This document shows, one piece after another, positions 59,833 through 64,000 of a stretch of 64,000 nucleotides of DNA. The DNA lies in the NCBI GenBank assembly GCA_035628505.1, contig DASPJR010000225.1, positions 1 through 64,000 of the forward strand, read 5' to 3'. How positions within the stretch are numbered: position 1 is the stretch's first letter; the number at the start of each line of letters is the position of its first letter. The translations under genes and the position numbers were made by a program. The stretch comes from DASPJR01 sp035628505. Lineage in GTDB: Bacteria > Planctomycetota > SZUA-567 > H5-PLA8. The notes beneath the pieces are model-generated. The model was given only the letters and a program-made list of their open reading frames with translations, was not told the origin of the DNA and did not search any database.

Positions 59833-60668
59833 GCCGACCTGCCTTTCGCCGGAACGTTCGCCGTCGCCGCCTGAGGGCGGGCGAAGGGATGGCTGAGCAG
59901 AAACGTGCACAGCACCAGCGCGGCGCCGGCGAGCACGAATTTCGCGGCGCTGCGGCCGTTGAGGCGGCGCACGGCGCGGCCGACCAGCAGCGCGGCGAAG
60001 ATCAGCCAGGTCAGCTCGGTCGCGATCATTTTCGGCTGCAGCCAGAAGGGGCGGTTGAGCTCGTTTGCCATGATCGCGCCGGTGGCAATCGCTACCGTAA
60101 AGGCCGCAAGCCCCAGCCACGCGCAGAGAATCTCGAGGCGCTCAAGCCGCTCGAGGCTGGGAAGATCGCGGAAGATCACGTTGAACATCTTGCGCTTGAG
60201 CAGCCGCGTCTGCTCAAGGTACAGCACGCTCGCGCCGCATGCCGTCAGGAACAGTCCGTAGCCGAGAAACGCGGCGAGAATATGCGGCGCCAGGTAGCGG
60301 CTGGGCGACATCCCGTGATCGACGCCTTCCCTGCTGAGCACCAGCGAGAGGATCATCAGCACGACGACAAAGGGCAGGATCAATGCGCCCAGCGAACGCG
60401 CCGACGACGAGGCGAGCGCGACGAGAAAACTGAATGCGAGGGACCAGGCCAGCAGCGCCGCGATTTCACCGGGGCTGTTGAAAAAATGCGTGGGGCTGTG
60501 CGCGCAGGTCATCCCGATCGCCGCTGTTTTCAGCAGCAATCCCAGCCCGACGAAGCCGAACTGCCACGCCGAAGTTCGCAGCATCTCCACGCGAAACCCG
60601 GCGATTGCGGCCGTGGTTCCCGCGATAAAGCAGACGAGCGCAGCGATCGAAAGCAGTTCCGGGCTCAT
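59829..60668 (-). CDS. CcsA/HemX-type cytochrome c assembly membrane protein
   Basis: A 279-residue protein with about eight membrane segments (LLSIAALVCFIAGTTAAIAG, LGALILPFVVVLMILSLVL). The family passage YLAPHILAAFLGYGLFLTAC followed by LEQTRLLKRK supports the CcsA/HemX family, which in this position is usually called HemX and tunes HemA level or haem delivery. It lacks a clear WGxxW haem motif. ATG 60668 overlaps the upstream stop, and its stop overlaps hemA, giving tight coupling on both sides. Confidence 0.85.
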   Translation of the reverse strand: MSPELLSIAALVCFIAGTTAAIAGFRVEMLRTSAWQFGFVGLGLLLKTAAIGMTCAHSPTHFFNSPGEIAALLAWSLAFSFLVALASSSARSLGALILPFVVVLMILSLVLSREGVDHGMSPSRYLAPHILAAFLGYGLFLTACGASVLYLEQTRLLKRKMFNVIFRDLPSLERLERLEILCAWLGLAAFTVAIATGAIMANELNRPFWLQPKMIATELTWLIFAALLVGRAVRRLNGRSAAKFVLAGAALVLCTFLLSHPFARPQAATANVPAKGRSA

Positions 60669-61354
60669 GCGCGTACTCCGCGTTCTGCCAGAATTCCTGG
60701 CTGGCTCGCGCTGCGGTTGATCAGCGCATCCATCTCGCGCGCGGCGGCCGTTTCGCCGTTCTGCCGGATCCGCCTGGCCCAGCGCGCCGATCCCAGTTCG
60801 CTCAGAAGTTCGCGCCGCGTTTCGGGATCTTTGACCAGACGCAGAATGTTTTTGCGGCGGGCTTCCAGAAGGCCGGCCAGAATACTCCATTCGTCGCCCA
60901 GCTGCGTTTCGAGGTGCTCCCGAAGCGAGCGGGCCAGCGCGGCCGAGGCGCCGCCGGTCGAGATGGCGATCGTGAGCGGGCCTCGGCGGATCGTGGCCGG
61001 CACGTGAAAGTTTCCCGCATCCGGAGGCGTGGCAACGTTGACCAGCACGCGCGCCTTGCGGCAGCGCGCGGCAATTTCTGTGTTCAAAGCGGGGTTGTCT
61101 GTGGCTGCAAAGACCATGTGCTTGTTTTTCAAGTCAGCGCTTTTAAACGCGCGTGCGACGCGGCGCAGACTTTTCGCGCGCAACGCCGCAAGCTCCTCGT
61201 GGAAATGCGGCGCAACGACAGTTACCGCAGCGCCGGCTTCCAGCAGCGTGCGGACTTTGCGGATCGCGACCTCGCCGCCGCCGACGACCAGCACCGGCAC
61301 GCCCCGGAGATCCAGGCTGGCGGCATAAAGAACAGACGGCCGTAACCGACGCAA
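60665..61354 (-). CDS. Precorrin-2 dehydrogenase/sirohydrochlorin ferrochelatase (CysG N-terminal type)
   Basis: About 229 residues: NAD-binding VPVLVVGGGEVAIRKVRTLL, AVTVVAPHFHEEL, VFAATDNPALN, RVLVNVATPPDAGNFHVPAT (the active-site Asp region) and GPLTIAISTGGASAALARSL. It converts precorrin-2 to sirohydrochlorin, and possibly chelates iron, for siroheme. No methyltransferase domain is fused. The N-terminus is uncertain: TTG 61354 has GGAG upstream, GTG 61360 and TTG 61411 are alternatives. It is the first gene of the operon with HemX-like and HemA, each overlap being ATGA. Confidence 0.88.
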   Translation of the reverse strand: MRRLRPSVLYAASLDLRGVPVLVVGGGEVAIRKVRTLLEAGAAVTVVAPHFHEELAALRAKSLRRVARAFKSADLKNKHMVFAATDNPALNTEIAARCRKARVLVNVATPPDAGNFHVPATIRRGPLTIAISTGGASAALARSLREHLETQLGDEWSILAGLLEARRKNILRLVKDPETRRELLSELGSARWARRIRQNGETAAAREMDALINRSASQPGILAERGVRA

Positions 61355-61411
61355 AAGCACGCTCCGACAGTTTGGGCAGAACCCCCGACAGACCGTTAAT
61401 TTTAACCGCAA

Positions 61412-61776
61412 GAGGGTACACCGTCGAGATCGTTTGGCCGCGCGCGTGTTCGCTTTCTCCCAACGCTATAAATTGCATCCAACCCGGCGTCCCGTAGCAT
61501 GTGCGTCCCGCCCATGCCGCCGTTGGGAATACCCACTCACTTTCAGCCGGACAGACGATCCCCTCTCCCCCTGCGGGAGAGGGCCAGGGTGAGGGTCAGC
61601 CGCCGCCCGAGTTCACGCGCGCGAAAACAGAACAGAATTTGTCGTTTTTAATTAGTCAGTTCTCATTTCTCATTTGAACGGCGCTGCTTCTCGGCGTTGT
61701 TAAATGACAAATGAAAATTGAGAACTGTGAAATGAAAAATTCAGTTCATGCGGCGTTGAGATCCCTCTCGTCAGCG
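61412..61776. repeat. Repeat-filled spacer upstream of the tetrapyrrole operon
   Basis: It contains a CCCTCTCC element (61561-61598) and, at about 61625-61745, a palindromic repeat of the type described for 63436-63575 in inverse layout (agttctcatttctcatttga ... ggcgttgttaaatgacaaat). No gene is visible. Confidence 0.7.
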
Positions 61777-62811
61777 TTAAACCAAGAGCCGCTCCTTGCT
61801 CTTTTCCTCGCTTGACCTCCTTTCACGCGCCTCGCTCTCTGGCCGAACGGTCTCACGCGCCGCTTCCGCCGCCAAATTTGAAATCTGTCCAGAATTGCAC
61901 GTGGGTCCTTCGGCGCTCGCCTCCTTTAAGAGTTCCTCCAGCAGCTCAATCTCAAGCTCGGCCGGAACTTTGTCGTAGCAGGTCATGCACGCGGCAAACA
62001 TGCGCGGGTAGGAACTGAAGCCCAGCTTCACGGCCCAGCTGGAGCGGTGAAAACGCGGCCCGCGCCGCGACGCTTTGAGCTCCGCATAAATCTCATCGGC
62101 CGTCTTCTGTTGCTTACTTTGCTCCTTTGCGTCTTTGCGTGAGAACAAAAACTCCCGCAGCCCGGCCTTCAGCTTTGCACGCAAGCCTTCGGCGCGGATC
62201 ACGTCGGCCAGTTCGCGGATCGACAGGCCATTGATTTCTTTGCTGAATCCGCTGAGCTTCTTCTCGGCAATGCCGAGCTCGTGACAGATCGCGCGGATGG
62301 GATCCCACTTATGGGTCTGCTTCACCCAGCGCACATCGTTTTCGCCGACGGGCGTCTGCGCCCCGGCTTTACGGCGTTCATCCATTTTTCTTTCGAACGC
62401 GCGAATCTCATAGCGCAGCAGGCGTTCAACGTTCTCCATCAGCAGCGCGACCTTCTGCGCGCGCTCGTTGGGATGTTCGCCGTCGTCGTGGGCCGGCGTG
62501 AGTCCCGAGATTTCGCGCCACAGCGGCTGAGCGTGACTTTTAAACTCCGGCCGGCTGTTCTGGATGCGCTGCTGCAGGCGTCGCTCGGCTTCTTTTTCGC
62601 CGAGCTTCTCCTTGTCGCGTTCAAACGTTTTGCGCGAATTCTCGTCCCACTCGTAGGCGTTGCGGAACGCAAGCGCCTTGCGCGTCTCCCAGACTTTCAC
62701 CAGCCCCGCCGAGAACATCGTTTCAAGCGGCGCATTCAGCTCGGCCTCGCTCAGCCCATGCAAACCTTTGCGAACGTACTCCTCCTTCACTTTCTGAAAA
62801 TCCGTACCCAT
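61777..62811 (-). CDS. Charged hypothetical protein with AraC-HTH-like segment
   Basis: Function not recognised. A 344-residue, Lys/Glu-rich, mostly helical protein (KTFERDKEKLGEKEAERRLQ, ERLLRYEIRAFERKMDERRK). Near residue 265-290 the passage WAVKLGFSSYPRMFAACMTC with CYDKVP resembles the second helix-turn-helix of AraC-type regulators. A dispersed repeat (cacgcaaagacgcaaagg, about 62120-62145) is embedded in frame and encodes SRKDAKEQSK. The gene lies between copies of the palindromic repeat on both sides. Confidence 0.55.
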   Translation of the reverse strand: MGTDFQKVKEEYVRKGLHGLSEAELNAPLETMFSAGLVKVWETRKALAFRNAYEWDENSRKTFERDKEKLGEKEAERRLQQRIQNSRPEFKSHAQPLWREISGLTPAHDDGEHPNERAQKVALLMENVERLLRYEIRAFERKMDERRKAGAQTPVGENDVRWVKQTHKWDPIRAICHELGIAEKKLSGFSKEINGLSIRELADVIRAEGLRAKLKAGLREFLFSRKDAKEQSKQQKTADEIYAELKASRRGPRFHRSSWAVKLGFSSYPRMFAACMTCYDKVPAELEIELLEELLKEASAEGPTCNSGQISNLAAEAARETVRPESEARERRSSEEKSKERLLV

Positions 62812-63334
62812 ACGTCACCTCCCGGCGACTTCGGTTTCTAGTTTCTAGTTTCTAGTTTCTGGTTTCCAGTTACTGCATCGATCCTGCCGACGCGTGCAGA
62901 AGCACCTCGGACGACGATTCGTTCGCGGGAACTGGAAACCAGAAACGTTAAACTAGAAACCGAAGTGTCGCGGAACTGCGCTGGTTTTCTCTGCGCCACG
63001 CGGGGAGCGTAGCCGCCAGAGTATAGGGTATCAGCACAGCCCGGAAAGATACTGGCATTAGGATACTATACGGGCTCATCCGTAGCAAGCGAAATCTACC
63101 AAAAAAGGACTGAATGTCTCCTATGAGAGCAGTGACTGAGCAATGCCCAATCGCAGAGCCCGCTCATGCGGTCGCAAGCGCCCCCCGCGCAGTGTCCCCC
63201 TCCCCTTGCGGGAGGGGGTAGGGGGAGGGGTTAGCCGTGGGCATCTCTGAACGCGCCGAAACAAACAGCGTAAGTGAATTTTTCATTTTCAAACCGCGCC
63301 CTTTAGCAGCGCAGCAGAACAGAATTTTAGATTT
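62812..63334. other. Repeat-rich non-coding region
   Basis: It begins with four near-copies of gtttctagtttctagtttct (62835-62870) and their complement at 62935-62965 (aactggaaaccagaaac..., aaactagaaacc), forming a hairpin of about 130 bp. A CCCTCTCC-type element lies at about 63195-63240. No gene is visible. Confidence 0.6.
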
Positions 63335-63937
63335 GAGAGTTTAGATTTTAAATTTTAAAGCGAACTGCAAGGTTGGCTGAGCGAGGGCCGTTCGTTTTCA
63401 AATATAAATTTTAAACTTTCAAATGACAGATTCTGTTCTTTTTTCGTGCGCGAACTGAATTTTTCATTTCACAGTTCTCAGTTTTCATTTGTCATTTAAC
63501 AGCGCCGAGAAGCAGCGCCGTTTCAAATGAGAAATGAGAATTGAGAAATTAGAAATGAAAAATGCAGTTCTGTTTTCACACGTGCCAACACCGGCAGCGG
63601 CTAACCCCTCACCCTAAGCCCTCTCCCGCAGGGGGGGCAGAGAGTTTAGATTTTAAATTTTAAAGCGAACTGCAAGGTTGGCTGAACGATGGCCGTTCGT
63701 TTTCAAATATAAATTTTAAACTTTCAAATGACAGATTCTGTTCTTTTTTCGTGCGCGAACTGAATTTTTCATTTCACAGTTCTCAGTTTTCATTTGTCAT
63801 TTAACAGCGCCGAGAAGCGCCGTTTCAAATGAGAAATAAGAATTGAGAAATTAGAAATGAAAAATTCAGTTCTGTTTTCACACGTGCCAATACCGGCAGC
63901 GGCTAACCCCTCACCCTAAGCCCTCTCCCGCAGGGGG
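63335..63937. repeat. Tandem duplication of a ~300-bp block with internal palindrome
   Basis: Copy 1 is 63335-63637 and copy 2 is 63642-63937; the offset is 307 bp at the left and 300 bp at the right, and they differ by a few substitutions and a 3-bp deletion (gagaagcagcgccg versus gagaagcgccg). Each copy contains a palindrome (63436-63575 and 63737-63877): gaactgaatttttcatttca with its inverse tgaaaaatgcagttc at the other end. Each ends with a CCCTCTCCCGCAGGGG element. The bases after 63945 are non-coding as far as seen. Confidence 0.85.
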
Positions 63938-64000
63938 AGAGGGGATCGGCGGTCCGGCTGAAGCGGGAATATGTTTCCAACGGCGTGCCGGGCGATCGTT

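Noticed and set aside
63335..63937. Insertion sequence
   Set aside because: The duplicated block contains no transposase frame; it is palindromic repeat DNA only.

Overview
The window reads as a chromosomal segment of a high-GC, Gram-negative bacterium, most likely a member of the PVC superphylum (Planctomycetota or a relative). This placement is an inference. It rests on three large secreted dehydrogenases of the propeller + HEAT repeat + c-type haem architecture (5812-9765, 16308-18950, 53261-56518), a secreted sialate O-acetylesterase, a hopanoid-type sugar epimerase, a precorrin-2 dehydrogenase / HemX / HemA operon, and intergenic spaces crowded with palindromic repeats. No rRNA or ribosomal protein gene is present to settle the phylum.

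Layout. 1-9765: metallophosphoesterase (cut by the window edge), NifU-like Fe-S protein, MiaB, an AI-2E family permease, a Cys-rich conserved hypothetical, a small haem/calcium protein and the largest dehydrogenase. 10145-18950: nucleotidyltransferase, alkaline-phosphatase-superfamily enzyme, HpnA-like epimerase, HNH endonuclease, sialate esterase and a second dehydrogenase. 19155-23626: small zinc-ribbon membrane protein, a DUF433/PIN-like toxin-antitoxin pair, an esterase, HisF and a PilT-type ATPase. 23768-31935: membrane glycosyltransferase, a nitrilase homologue that has lost its catalytic cysteine, an LigD-type DNA ligase, a degenerate receiver domain, a WbaP-like sugar transferase, a family 2 glycosyltransferase and a secreted NTF2-like protein.

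32223-50706 is an accretion of two integrated elements at a tRNA-Ser(CGA) gene. A 15-bp sequence identical to the 3' end of the tRNA occurs three times (32296, 36488, 50692). The proximal element (about 4.2 kb) has an intact tyrosine recombinase, an AlpA-like HTH protein and small unknown cargo genes. The distal element (about 14.2 kb) starts with a decayed copy of the same recombinase at the same distance from its att site and carries two divergent heavy-metal RND efflux systems: a CusA/CusB-type set on the minus strand and a CzcC/B/A-type set on the plus strand. Each comes with small His- or Cys-rich exported proteins. Conserved motifs at matching distances from the right-hand att copies indicate that the two elements belong to one family.

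51108-61354 returns to chromosomal genes: an exported unknown, a second AI-2E permease, a CAT-anticodon tRNA, the third dehydrogenase, two STAS-like proteins, SugE and the tetrapyrrole operon. The last 2.6 kb holds one charged hypothetical gene between copies of a palindromic repeat, followed by a 300-bp tandem duplication.
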